DNA of 64,000 nucleotides from Parus major (lineage: Eukaryota > Chordata > Aves > Passeriformes > Paridae): positions 95,367,779-95,431,778 of the forward strand of contig NC_031770.1 in the NCBI RefSeq assembly GCF_001522545.3, read 5' to 3'. The position numbers and the translations under genes are program-made. Within the stretch, counting starts at the first letter, position 1. Every line of letters begins with the position of its first letter. The notes beneath the pieces were generated by a model. That model did no database searches. It saw nothing but the letters and a program-made list of their open reading frames with translations, and was not told the origin of the DNA. Below are positions 42,316 through 53,226 of this stretch, piece by piece.

Positions 42316-42835
42316 TGTGGTGAGTGTTAGCCTCAGCTGACAGACTCCAACCCAGACACCTGCTCCCCCCAAGAAAGGCAAGGGGAAAAACCAGGAAGAA
42401 TAGGAATGAGATAGTTTATGTGCCAAGCTACAGACAGGGAGGTCACTTGCTAACTAATATTCTGGGCAAAACAGACTTGATTTGGGTGAATGAATTAGTT
42501 CATTGGCAGCTAAAATAAACAAGTACCTTCTTTTCCCCACATTCCAGGTTGAACTTCACCCCAAACTCATCTGACCCTTTCAAGTGGGGCAGAGGGATGT
42601 GTGGCAGTGGTGGTTATGGGTGTTTTCTCTCTGATGCTCTTTGCATCTCACTCTTTTCCTCTGCTACAGCACAGGGCCTTCATGGGAAATCGACTCACCT
42701 GTGTCCTGAAATGGATTCACTGAACCAGCCGTGTCTGGCACAGGCAATCCCCAGCCTTTTCTCAGGGGCCACCACTGCAGCTCTCCTGCTATCCATGCCT
42801 TGCCACCTGCACTCAGTACAGCACTCTAACATTTT
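42316..42835 (-). mobile_element. Degraded ERV LTR-like segment (probably ERVL type)
   Basis: On the plus strand it begins TGTGGTGAGTG, then CTCAGCTGACAG, GGGAGGTCACTTGCTAACTA, GGGCAAAACAGACTTGATTT and later repeated short motifs such as CATGGGAAAT and GTGTCCTG. This is the reverse complement of the end of a common avian LTR as I remember it. The far end is not defined and no target duplication was found. It carries a 107-codon plus-strand open frame (42549-42872) that is not a gene. Confidence 0.55.
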
Positions 42836-43468
42836 CAGCCTCAAGAGCTTGTTTCATTATGATTTCTACTGAAATTCAGTCACAAAAATTAAAATTGTTG
42901 ATTTTGTACAATTGCTGATTTGATGTACAATTACAACTCATACACTTAACTTCAGAAGAAATTTCCCTATAGAAACTGAGCCATGAAAGTCACTCAAATT
43001 TTAGTTTGAGTTGCTAAACTCATGATCAGAAAGGACACAGATGATTGCCAATAATGAATATTGAAAAATACAGTTTATGAAGCATCATGTACACTGAACT
43101 GTGCATGAACGAGGAGTCCCAATAGAAGCAATTAAGGCATAAAGACTTTTGTTTTACTTTGCATATCTTCAGGGATTTAAAGATAGCTCCAGAGCATCTA
43201 TATATTCAAATTAACAAAATATGGCAGTTTCTTTACTAAACCAATCTGATTTAGTCATACAATTTAGAAGAGTAATATGATTTTCAGAAAATACACACAG
43301 CTTTCATTCGCCTACATTTACCAGTATCTTTACATTCTACCCACAGAAGTCTTCAACTTGACTGTCAATGTTCATATTCAACAGAGAGGAGAAAGGAAGA
43401 GGGATGATATTGGAACAATGTTACAAAAAGTGGTAAAAATTACAACTGACATTTGACAGAAAAATTAC

Positions 43469-43552
43469 CTGATTATCATATCTAAGAGACTGTGTTCCAA
43501 CCAAAAATCTTATTGCATCTGTTTCTGCTGTCTGAGGTGTTAAAGCTCGTGC
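43469..43552 (-). CDS. EIPR1: EIPR1 coding exon 2
   Basis: 84 bases encode 28 residues (15-42), starting [19 protein letters not shown] and ending YDNQ. The acceptor is CCCTAG at 43553-43558 and the donor is GTAATT just left of 43469. Both borders are phase 0, matching exons 1 and 3. This is the first strand-forming segment of the propeller ([10 protein letters not shown] pattern). It has no stops or frameshifts, and its protein sequence agrees closely with the family as I remember it. Confidence 0.96.
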
Positions 43553-44936
43553 CTAGGGAAGAAGACAGCCATTAGAAAAGTACAATTAATGAAATCCATT
43601 AATTTCAGCAAAGATCTTGAAACTTATATATCAATTGTCATTTTAATTCTTACAGCATTCTTACAAATGGCAGACTTTCCTGGCCTTTATATCCATTTTT
43701 GCTTAATACATTTTTGTGCAATTTCTCATACTTGTGAGCATTGAGGAACACAGGTGCTAAATACATTACCTGATCTTCATTATAACAGGGATAACAGTAA
43801 ACGCAGCATCTCTTCCAAACTAACTTTATCATCTGAAAAAACTCCATAGAACTGTAGACAATTTTTAACTATTGTTAAAAAATAATATGATATCCAAGAA
43901 AGAGGCTGTTCTTATGGAAGTCTTCACACCACTCAGGTTGAATATGCCTGTGTAAAAATTAATATTTTCTCACCATTATCCACCAAGTTTAGAAGCAAAT
44001 TAAAAACCAAGCCTCCTCTTTTCTATTGCAGCCCATTAGATATAAGAACTGTCTGAATGACGGGAGAAGTGATTTTTATTTATCTTCAAAACTTTTGTCA
44101 TAATGTTATTTCTTTGTTGTATTATGTTAACGGCATTGCTAGAGTCTCTGCCTTGCTTCTTCAACCACATACCAACCACAGTCTTGGAAGAAGCAAAACA
44201 AAGCAGTTAAGGGCCATGGGAGACACTGGTAAATAAAGCAAAGTTTGAACTAAAACCACAATCACTAGTTTGCACTAGTCATTAGTAGAGACTCTCTTAG
44301 AAAATTTTGAGTAAATGGGAGGCAAACTAGTACCTAAAGGCATTTTTAGGAACTATATATTGTGAGAAATGTCTGCTATTTCTCCACGCAAATAAGACCC
44401 TTAATACTATTGTTCAATATGATTTTTTTTAATGTTGAAAAAAACTGCAATTCACATCATATTTGGCATAAAATAGCACAGACCTCTCCAGAAACCAAGG
44501 CTGATACTGCAAGCAAAGACTTCTGAAGGATTCAGGTAACTGCTGAACAGCCCTTCTTACTGCCATCCTGTCATGCAGCTGTTACCCTCTGGATTCAGGA
44601 ACACATCAATATCATTCTATTTGAAACTTCTTTTAAAATTGATATTAAAAAGATACCTAAAAGCTTGGAAGGGAGTATCTGTAATATATCCCAATACCCA
44701 AATTTAGAGTAATTTAATTCTCGAAAAGCAACTTAAAGATATTTGACCTTTCTTAAATAAAGTAAAGCTATTGTCTGGAAATAGCTATAAGAAAAAAAAC
44801 TAATTTTTCAGAATCATCTCTGGATTTGTATAGAGCAGATAATTATTTTCTGGTATTTGAAATGTGTAATTTAAGCAGAATAATATTTTGTGTAAGATGG
44901 TGCATAAAAACTTTAAAAAATGCAACAAGCTTAGTA

Positions 44937-44961
44937 AGGTATAGGCAAATAGCCTATACCT
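44937..44961. repeat. Perfect 10-bp inverted repeat with 5-base loop
   Basis: AGGTATAGGC (44937-44946), AAATA, then GCCTATACCT (44952-44961), an exact reverse complement. The pairing does not extend outward. Confidence 0.9.
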
Positions 44962-45857
44962 ATATTTACATCTATATACAGGGAAAAAAAGAACTAGAAA
45001 ACATAATGTGTAGCTTGTGTCCAAAATATTCAAATGCAGATCAGTGTGAATCCATACCAATTTGCTTTACTTTCTTATTTATGCAGCACTCATCTACAAG
45101 CCTAGAGTGTTCCAGGTACAGCTTAAGTCCACCAAGATGACTGCAGAAAACCTTTTGCTTTTTAACAGAATTTACATTTGCAGATCTTTGCAAGCATTTT
45201 TTTTCATTTAAGAGATCTGCTTTGAATTATTTTGAGAAAACACTAGAAATGAGCCAACAGCTATGTATCTCCTTCAATCAAAGAAACTTCTGTTATTTCT
45301 ATACATCAAAGAGAAGTAGAGACCTCCGGGATCTTTAATAAAATAAAGAAGTAAAAGAGGTTTCCAGAGGTTTCCAGCCCTTTCAAAGCTTTTCAAGTAT
45401 TTCTCATCAGTCTGCTTTCAAAAATGCATAAGCTAGGACACAAAGTGCCCAAGACAAAATTGTGTAAATACATAGTAACATTTATGTCATCAGCTTCTCT
45501 AGCTCTTCCCTGAAACAATTCTCCATTTTGCAGAAAATAAAGGAAAAAAAAAATAAAGGCATGAGAAAAAAATATTTAGACATATTTCACAAGAAGAAAC
45601 ACACTATTGTTTATTCCTATACAAAAAAAAAAACCTGCAACATCCATACATACAATACAAAGTTCAGACTCATCAAGCCTTCATAAATCTGGAAGACTCT
45701 GATTCATAATATCAGTATCAGCACAATCAACTTTCATTTGTCTCCTGCACAAAGATATATGCAATTTTGTCTACTCTGAGCTACTTTGAGAGAAAAAAAA
45801 GTTCTTTCAACAGATGAAGACACCAAGTAATCCTTATAATGAACAATAGAGCTGATA

Positions 45858-45921
45858 TATATATATAGTATATATATGTGTATATATATATATACACACA
45901 TATAATACATATATATATGTA

Positions 45922-45952
<31 letters not shown>
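45858..45952. repeat. TA-rich microsatellite with TG interruptions
   Basis: Alternating purine-pyrimidine tract of TA repeats broken by short GTGTATA and TACACACA blocks, ending in a long pure TA run. It is self-complementary and is likely to vary in length between individuals. Confidence 0.95.
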
Positions 45953-46211
45953 AATACATCTGGAGGTCTGCCAAGATCAAGGGAAGTGCCTTCACTTTGT
46001 CATCTTGTACTGTAACCTGTCAGAGCAGGTTGCAAATTGAATCTTTCATAAAGTATACTACCTTAAGACAGCAGATCATAAATAGAAAATAAGAAAAAAA
46101 AGGTGTAGTAAAATGAATATTGATTAATCTAAACCAATGTAAATTATTATTTTTCTAAGTCTGCAACCATAGAACACAGACCTGTATATAGCCCAAAAAG
46201 AATTTACTGCT

Positions 46212-46512
46212 GGGCTTATGTGGAAAGGGACTTTTCACAAGGGCACACAATGATAGCACAAAGGAGAATGGCCTTAAACTGAAGGAAGGCAGGTTTAGAT
46301 TGGCTATTAAAAACAAAAAAACCTCTCTACTGTGAGAGGGATACTGAGCAGGTTGCCCAGAGAGGTTGAGGACTCCCCATCCCAGGAGTTCAAACCCAAA
46401 TGGATGGAGCTCTGAATGGTCTGGTAGAAGGTGTCCCTGCCCATGGCAGGGAGGGGTTGGAACTGGAAGATCTTTAGGGTCTGTTCCAACGCAAAGAATT
46501 TTATGATTCTAC
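46212..46512 (+). mobile_element. CR1 LINE 3' end fragment
   Basis: Plus orientation, antisense to EIPR1. CCTTAAACTGAAGGAAGGCA, GGTTTAGATTGGCTATTA, CAGGTTGCCCAGAGAGGTTG, GGTGTCCCTGCCCATGGCAG and TTGGAACTGGAAGATCTTTA lead to the terminal TTTTATGATTCT. The 3' end is intact and the 5' end truncated, as is usual for CR1. Confidence 0.96.
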
Positions 46513-49500
46513 CCAAGGTATTAAACTGTTACTTATGAACTAAAAAAACTGCCATAATGCTTAGAAAATAACCAGAATATACATCTGAAAGGAATGCACA
46601 AGCAGCAAGGAAACAAGTAATCCTTACACATGCTGTCAACATCTCATCTGATAGTACTAGACAATGCAACAATCTGTGCAATTACATAATTTCATTTTTA
46701 AAGAAGGCCTAACTCTAGGAGAAAAATACTAGCAAGCAATTGTAAACCACATGTTTTTGGCAACATGTCCAAATTTCACATTTATCAATAGTCTGTGATG
46801 AAACTTGCATAGTTCATAGCTAGCTAACAGGACAACAAATGAACTGCAAATCCACTACAATAAATGGACATGCAAAGGATTTTTTAAATCCTAAAACACA
46901 AGCATGACAGACAGCAGTATCAAGATAAAGCAAAGAAACAATAATCATTGGAGCAGAATGCAGGTAAGACTAACTGGAGACTGGGCATCATGTCCATGTC
47001 TACACTATGCTCAGTGTGCTGCTGGGCAAAAGTCACCTTCTACCTTGCCCTTGACAATTTAGGCCACCTGCAGAATAATAGAAACCTTAGATAAAAAGAA
47101 ATGGAATAGAGTCTATTGTACTTGACAACACAAAGAGATGATCCAGAAGAACACAATGACAAACCTAAAAATGGTAAAGAAGGTTGGTTTAAACTAAGTG
47201 CATTATGGAACTGCAATGCACTGATTCTCTATACTTTGTTCATAAATTTCTTCCAAAAAACTTTCACTCCTCAACATCTTTTGAAATATAAGCCAAATAC
47301 ACAAAGTTTTGGGTTGGTTTTTTGCCTTTTTGTTTGGTTTATTTGACTGTTATTATTTAGAGCATTAACAGACAAACAAAAAAAGTACTTGTTCAATACA
47401 TATGCTGATGCATTGCACTGGTTTGGTATTAGCAAACAAGAAAACAAACAGACCCCATTGTGTGAATATTTGTATTACATTTAATACAAACAAAAAATAT
47501 TCTGCAAACCAGGCATCATTTGAAATTTATACAATCAATCTGTACTAACAAACCGTGAACTTCCAATGCAAAATGTAAGGATACAGTATTTGGCTTGCAA
47601 TCCCTAAATCTGAATTTAAAGTTATTTGACCATCTGTTTATGCTGAAAACCAGAACTAGTGTACTGCTACTTGGGGTGAGGAGCTGGATTTGCTGCCTCC
47701 TCCAGACAAGCCCCAGGCTGCTAATGTCATGAATGTTATTTTTGCCTTCTGGCACAATTTCAATTTTCAAGTACACTTTGATTTTTACATAGGTAAGACA
47801 GCCTTGTTTCTCCCACCACAGTAGGAGACTCTCGCAGTGACTCTAACAAGCTGCAATGCCTATCAATGAAAAGGCTGGCAGCACACATGCCCAGGTGACC
47901 TTCAATGCTCTCAGACAGTTGCTTTCCCCAAGTCTTTCACAGCACAAGAATTCCCACCACTGACGTATTTAGTGCACTGACCCCATTCCAAAGATTGGCA
48001 GATTCTGTAAATCCTCACAGCAATGAATGCAATCCGCACACAGAGACCTGCATAGCACAATCATCCTTAGAAAACTCACTCATTTGTCATTAAGTTAACT
48101 ATCATGTAAAAGTTCCTTCAAGTTCACCTAACTGTATCTTATATTGTCATTATTCTGTACCATACCTAATATTAGAAAGATCCTACTAATTGCTTAAGGG
48201 TCCTAAAAAAATACTTTCCAACTGTTCCACTTCATGCATTATGAAGATCATTGGGGGATTAGTTAAGAGAGCTTTGCCACTTAGCTACTTTTGTTCCTCT
48301 AGTAACACTTTAAACCACAAAGGTTTAAAATACACAGGATTGGCACTCATGAGGCAAGTAATCTTAGAGAAAAAAGAGAACTGACACAAAAGCTAGGAAT
48401 TTTAGTAAGACATTATTATGCAGTTTCTTAAACTGATTCAATTTTCAAAGTAAATCTTCCAAAGACATTGCTAATGCTGGACCAAAATTATTAAATATGT
48501 TCTGCTTAGACCACTCTCTCTGAACCCACAGGAGACTACAAAAGCTTCATCCAGGGAAGAGAACACCACTGCCAACAGGAGCTATAGGCTCTGCATTCCC
48601 ATACTGGGAACAGAGCCGAGTCTGAAAGCCAGCACAACTTTCCCTGGATAGCTCACGAGCAACACAAATTTTCCAGGGAAGACCCCTTTTACTACCTCTA
48701 GTAAAACCTGGTTTTTACTCCATCACAGGTAAGTCAGCTGAACTGTTCTCAATAAATACTGATTACAATAGGTGTATGCACATTGGTCACAGGTCTTCTA
48801 CAATCTATTTCAGTTGGTATTTTGCTTTACGTTTCTTACTCTAAGAAAACACATTTGGCTTTAGGGAAATTAAGTTTCATCTTACTTCTGCAAGCAGGCA
48901 AAACCAAGTGTCTGTTCAGATTCATAAAATGTGTTAACTAATAGACAACACAAAATTGGCCAAATACTGCTTGTTCAGGAAGTATGACAACCACAATGCA
49001 GAACACTAACTCTATTGAAGCATCAGTGCACTTTTTTCAAGCCTGCTTCAGCCAGACCCTATCTCAGGGTACTGCTGGAGCTGCCCATGGGCAGTACAGC
49101 CCTGTGCTCAGCCAGGCAGCTTTCTGCTGTCCTTGCCTCCTGCTCATTGTCCTTCTCCCTCATATGTTTATGTACTTTTGACATACAGTAGGAGTATCCA
49201 GCATACTGAAATTCAGCTCAGTGTTGTACATCCCCAAAATCCATTAAATGTGCCAAACACACACTCCAAAATGATCACTCTCTGGCATAAGTCATGTTTC
49301 TCTTTCCTCATCTCATGATGCTGGCTGGCTTCTGCATGCTTTTAAACAAGCAAGATGTAGGCTGGAGCCAAACTATCCCAGAAAGCACATCTCGCCAGTG
49401 CTCATTTCCAGGGCTATAAATGTTGTCCAGTCAACCTTAAATGAAGGCAAACGTGGTATTTTGGGATGTTCAGTGGTGCTTTCACACCTGCTCAAAACAC

Positions 49501-52124
49501 CACTGTTTAAACCCTCAAAAAACATGCGGAAAACTGCAACTCCCTGAAAATGAAAGCAAATTCAACATGGACTAGACATACCATATATTTCAGGCTAGAG
49601 AGTGAAGCCCAGGTCAGCTATACACGGGACATGAACAACATAATTTCACTGACAAAAAATCAGAACTTAGCGATATTCTGGGACCTCATTCATCACATTC
49701 TTATAGTTGAGGATATTGATTATTTCTACCAAGATTCCTTTTAGAAGAACCACCTTGGTATTGAAATGTTGAAACAGCTGCTGCTGTTGCTTTGTATTCA
49801 TCATCATGAGCCACAGTCGCATTACTCAGTACCTTAATTCAAGCAGTATCTCACATTTTCATTCATCACCCACTGTAATCTTCTCATTTTCTGCAGTCGG
49901 ACAACAAGAACAATTATGGTGAAATTATCTTTTTAAAGGTCACAAAAAGAGGCATACACCCTAAAATTCACACATAATGTGCATGTCTGTACAATGTTCA
50001 TATCACTCACAGACACACCCAAGAAATTAAAAAAGAGAAGAACGTATTTGTTCATTAAGTTACCTTATGTATGCCAATACATCAGAACACATTCTGTACA
50101 TAGAAATGAACAGAAACCAAGCAGAAATAATTTTAAGTTAGTTGGTGAATAGCACCTAGGAGGAATTAGCTTTATGTTCCTATAAACATGGCCACATTAG
50201 ATCAGATGAAAAGCACATCTACACGACTACACTTTCTCCATCAGTGGCCAAAGACTTTTACTGACTGCTGGAGCCCAAACATAAGAAGCAAAGCCAAGAT
50301 TTTTAAAACTTGGCTGAAAAATTAGTCTGAAGAGATGCTTTCAGCCAAAAAGCAGTAATTGTGTTGATACAGCTAACCATTATTATCTATCAACACAGAA
50401 GAAACTATGTTTAAAAAAAAATAATAACCTTTCTTATTAGATCTGGAGATGGAAGTTGGAAAAACAAGATCAGTTTTAGTTTTAAGTTCCTATATTGGTG
50501 TCTCCATTTTCAAAAAGAACAGCGATGCAATTTGTTTTAAAGCCACACTGGGAGTTAATGGAGATCAGCAACAGAGCCCTCATCTCTACGCTCCCTGACT
50601 TATGTATAAATCATCTCTTCTTTCCTCACCATCTCTCTAAGATCTGTATTAACAGTAGTTTCCTTTATTATAGCCACTTTATTAATCCTTTTTCTTTATC
50701 CTCCTGACAGACAACTCAAACAAGTTACATACTTCACAGGAGAGAAAGTCTGTAGGAGACATACGGTATGGGAGGGGGCCGGATACCAGGTCCATGGAGG
50801 TCACAGACAACACACACTAGCTTGCCCAAATTCCTGAAAGATGTAACTTAATAGAAATGAACTATGAACTTTATTAAGTACAGGATATATATTCTCTTCT
50901 GCAAAAGAGAGTTAAGTATAAGTTGCATTAATTTTGAAGTACAAGTTACAGCCACCTCAAGCCAATCACAAAATACTATCCTAAAAAGCAGACAGCATAC
51001 TGTCAGATTTGATCAGATTTAAGTAGATTCAACATTTAGTGCAGATGAATTCCAACACAAGAGGAAAACCAAACAAGTACAAAATTTGCTAATGAAATCC
51101 ACTGGTATAGTCAGGACTACAGAGCACACTACTTAGTAGAGAGAACATCTGTTACAAAGAACCTTTATATATTACTTTTCATAAACACTTTAGCAAAGGC
51201 GCCAAAACTAAAAAAAAAAGGGCATGTGTAGATACTTATATTACTACATCTACTGTAGAATGAATTGCTTTTTTCTTCTGCAGGTATTGCTGCTATAATG
51301 GCCAGTGATGAGAAGCCAGCCGCTGCCAAAAACAACACGTAACAGCCCTTAGCTAAAGGAAGTAAAGCCCTTAGGAAGAGGAAGAATGAATTAGGGTCCC
51401 TCTCACTCTGCTTTCCCAGAACTTACAGAAACCTCATTAAACACAACACCTGTGTTCCTCTAAGAACATGATCAATAAGTTCCTAAGTTAGACATTTCCA
51501 CTTCCTTACAGCCATAAAATACTGATGTGATGGGTAGGTTTGTCCCATGAGACAAATGCACATACATAGACCTCACAGGGAGATCCCACAAAGTTCACGC
51601 AATTTTACGGTAGGGTATAACCAACTAAAATTCGTAATTTATTGGAAGCAGTTTCATGCTCTCTCCTCAGAAAAGCAATTATTATTTTTTTTATTTATTT
51701 TTTTTTCTGACAAGGCAGAATCAAGGATGTATTTGACAGTACTTTCGTGCCACTCCAGCGGCAGACAGAGCTTTTCCTGAGGCGGAGCAGGGAGCGGTGA
51801 CCGGGCAGGAGCCCCCCGAGCACCGTGGGGAGAGAAGCCTGGCCGGGCCCCGCACCCGCCCCGCACACAGCGCCTTTTGGAGCGCGGAACGACTCCCGGC
51901 CGCCGTCCAGCCACCTTTAAACACCCCAAGGAGGCTGCCAAAAGCCACCACAACCCGGAGGTACCCGCTGTGCCCCCGGTCCCGGCTCGGGGGAGAGAGG
52001 ACGCCGGTTTCCCCCGGGAGGGCTCTCCTCTACCCCATTACACACAGCAAACCCCGCGGCCAGCGCCTTCTCGGAGGCAGGACCAGCACCTGCCAGCCTT
52101 CCCTTAACCTTCCCTCTCGCTCAC

Positions 52125-52166
52125 CTGGAACTCCAGCCCGTAAATCACCGGCGCGTCGTCCTCCAT
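52125..52166 (-). CDS. EIPR1: EIPR1 coding exon 1, start codon
   Basis: Encodes residues 1-14 (MEDDAPVIYGLEFQ), then a GT donor (CAG followed by GTGAGC) at 52124. The ATG reads at 52166-52164, with G at -3 and G at +4, a good initiation context. The frame stays open upstream of this ATG for some 220 codons, but only because the island is GC-rich. The known N-terminus of the family starts at this MEDD, so the nearer ATG is chosen. The exon ends in phase 0. The 5' UTR runs rightwards into the CpG island; its first base cannot be placed from sequence. Confidence 0.95.
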
Positions 52167-52245
52167 CGCGACCCTCCAGCCCAGGCAGGCACTCCCCCCC
52201 ACGTCGCTTCCTATGCTTTCTGACCCTCGGCGCGGCCCGTCGTCC

Positions 52246-52256
52246 ACCGCTTCCGG
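52246..52256 (-). promoter_or_regulatory. ETS/GABP-like binding motif
   Basis: The minus strand reads CCGGAAGCGGT, close to the GABPA/ETS consensus common in bidirectional CpG promoters. It lies about 80 bp upstream of the EIPR1 start codon. Binding is inferred, not shown. Confidence 0.45.
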
Positions 52257-52340
52257 GAGCTGCGCGCGCGCAGCCCCGCCCGGCCCGGCCCGGGCGCAGG
52301 CGCTGTGCGGGGGGAACGGCGCCGGACGCGGCGGCGGCGC

Positions 52341-52435
52341 GGAGGTGACGGGACGGGAGGGGACGGAATGGAATGAAATGAAATGAAACAAAATGAAACG
52401 AAATGAAATGAAATTAGATGGAGTGGAGTAGAGCG
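52341..52435 (+). repeat. Degenerate pentanucleotide array (GAATG/AAATG units)
   Basis: From 52361 to 52435 the plus strand reads as fifteen 5-base units in perfect register: GGACG, GAATG, GAATG, AAATG, AAATG, AAACA and so on to GAGCG. The units at 52341-52360 (GGAGG, TGACG, GGACG, GGAGG) fit the same register. The array is almost all purine plus T on this strand. It lies inside the CpG island, where the TRAPPC12 5' UTR exon or first intron should be. Confidence 0.9.
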
Positions 52436-53221
52436 GTCGCGCGGCATGAGGGGTGTCCGGGTGGTTACTGGGGCGGCCTCGGGCAGTGCCAGGAGGAGGC
52501 CGTGAGAGCGGCCGGGCCCACCCCCGCCGCGGGGTGTCCGGGCCGGGGGACCCGCGGTGGCGCCGGAGGCAGCGGCGAGCCCGGCCCGAGGCGGCGGGGG
52601 ATCGCAAGCGGCGCTGTCGCCGCCGAGCGCTCCTCCTGCTTAGCCGGCCCGGGCTCGGCTCGGCTGTACTGGTGATAATAGCCTTGAGCCCACGCTTCCC
52701 TTTGCTGAAAGCGGGACTTAGCGGGTCTTTGCGACCAGAAAAGCAAATGTTGAGACACTGGAACAGGTTGCCCGGGGAAGTTGGGGATGTCCCAAACCTG
52801 GAGGAGTTAACAGCCAGGTTGGATGGGGCACTGAGCAACCTGGTCTAGTGTAAGGTGTCCCTGCCCATGGTAGGGGGTTTTGGAATCAGATGATCTTTTA
52901 AGATCCCTTTCTAAACCAAACCATTCTTTGATACGACTCTATGATATTGTTCCATGTGTGTTTAGTGGGAGGCGTTTGGTCTTCAATCTCAATAGTTTTA
53001 TGATTTGCAGAAAAGATAAAGTAAAAATATTTAAAGAATTAGTTCTGATTAGATGTTAAATGAAAAATGTCAAAGGGAAGATGTGAAATAGTGAAATTAC
53101 TGTGTTTTTAAAGCAAGAATTTCATTGTTTGTATGGTACTTAGGATTTTCACTGTGACACCTGAAAAATATACAAGTAATAAAACTAGTTCTTGTTTTGG
53201 TGGGGCCTTCTCCTTTTCCAG
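52436..53221 (+). other. TRAPPC12: TRAPPC12 5' region: untranslated exon and/or first intron
   Basis: The CpG-rich part runs to about 52670, followed by a CR1 tail and AT-rich sequence that ends in a good acceptor (TTCTCCTTTTCCAG, to 53221). In other vertebrates TRAPPC12 starts with an untranslated exon, so a donor should lie in the island. GAG followed by GTGACG at 52345 is one candidate, but I cannot choose. The open frames of 85-131 codons here are by-products of GC-rich DNA and CR1 and are not called. Confidence 0.6.
52740..52945 (+). mobile_element. CR1 LINE 3' end fragment
   Basis: Plus orientation. It carries the typical CR1 tail: ACTGGAACAGGTTGCCC, then GCCAGGTTGGATGGGGC, AGCAACCTGGTCTAGTG, GGTGTCCCTGCCCATGG and GATGATCTTTTAAG, ending near the ATTCTATGAT-type octamers (CTCTATGATATTG). 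It is truncated at the 5' end, as nearly all CR1 copies are. It sits between the CpG island and the first TRAPPC12 coding exon. Confidence 0.93.
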
Positions 53222-53226
53222 ATACT

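Larger units (their letters stand above)
38980..43468 (-). other. EIPR1 intron 2
   Basis: 4,489 bases. It holds a CR1 fragment (40600-41000) and an LTR-like segment (42316-42835). The rest is AT-rich with nothing I can support. Confidence 0.8.
43553..52124 (-). other. EIPR1 intron 1
   Basis: 8,572 bases, AT-rich except at the right end, where it enters the CpG island at about 51780. It holds a perfect hairpin (44937-44961), a TA-rich microsatellite (45858-45952) and a CR1 fragment (46212-46512). I see nothing else supported. Confidence 0.8.
1..52166 (-). other. EIPR1: EIPR1 (TSSC1) gene span, 5' half; continues past the left edge
   Basis: Five minus-strand coding exons with GT-AG borders and matching phases join into one reading frame of 172 codons. 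The joined protein begins MEDDAPVIYGLEFQ and continues with [33 protein letters not shown] and [11 protein letters not shown] recognise these as EIPR1, EARP and GARP complex interacting protein 1. The family protein is about 387 residues, so a little under half is present; I found none of the remaining WD40 exons in 1-4314. EIPR1 is a cytosolic WD40 propeller that binds the EARP and GARP tethers and helps endosomal recycling and dense-core vesicle traffic. The gene is head to head with TRAPPC12, as I recall it in human and chicken. Confidence 0.95.
51780..52680. promoter_or_regulatory. CpG-rich bidirectional promoter region of EIPR1 and TRAPPC12
   Basis: GC content and CpG density rise abruptly at about 51780 and fall at about 52670, against very AT-rich flanks. 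The island contains the EIPR1 start codon and lies upstream of TRAPPC12. No TATA box is obvious, as is usual for CpG promoters. A GC box (CCCCGCCC, 52274-52281) and an ETS/GABP-like site (ACCGCTTCCGG, 52246-52256; CCGGAAGCGG on the minus strand) sit about 80-115 bp upstream of the EIPR1 ATG. Transcription start sites cannot be fixed from sequence. That one island drives both genes is inferred from the head-to-head layout. Confidence 0.85.

Noticed and set aside
42549..42872. 107-codon plus-strand open frame
   Set aside because: Lies in an LTR-like remnant and resembles no protein I know.
51797..52348. 183-codon plus-strand open frame in the CpG island
   Set aside because: Composition-driven Arg/Pro-rich frame antisense to EIPR1 exon 1, with no recognised domain.
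52104..52838. 244-codon open frame on the minus strand that includes the EIPR1 start
   Set aside because: Only 14 codons after the MEDD start are real exon. The upstream part is Arg/Pro/Ser-rich translation of the CpG island, the pentanucleotide repeat and a CR1 tail, and the family protein begins at MEDD.
52453..52848. 131-codon plus-strand open frame upstream of TRAPPC12
   Set aside because: First part is GC-rich noise; the end (HWNRLPGE and following) is translated CR1 tail.
53197..53226. In-frame ATG upstream of the chosen TRAPPC12 start
   Set aside because: It lies before the AG acceptor at 53220-53221, so it is intronic; the ATG at 53227 has a good context.
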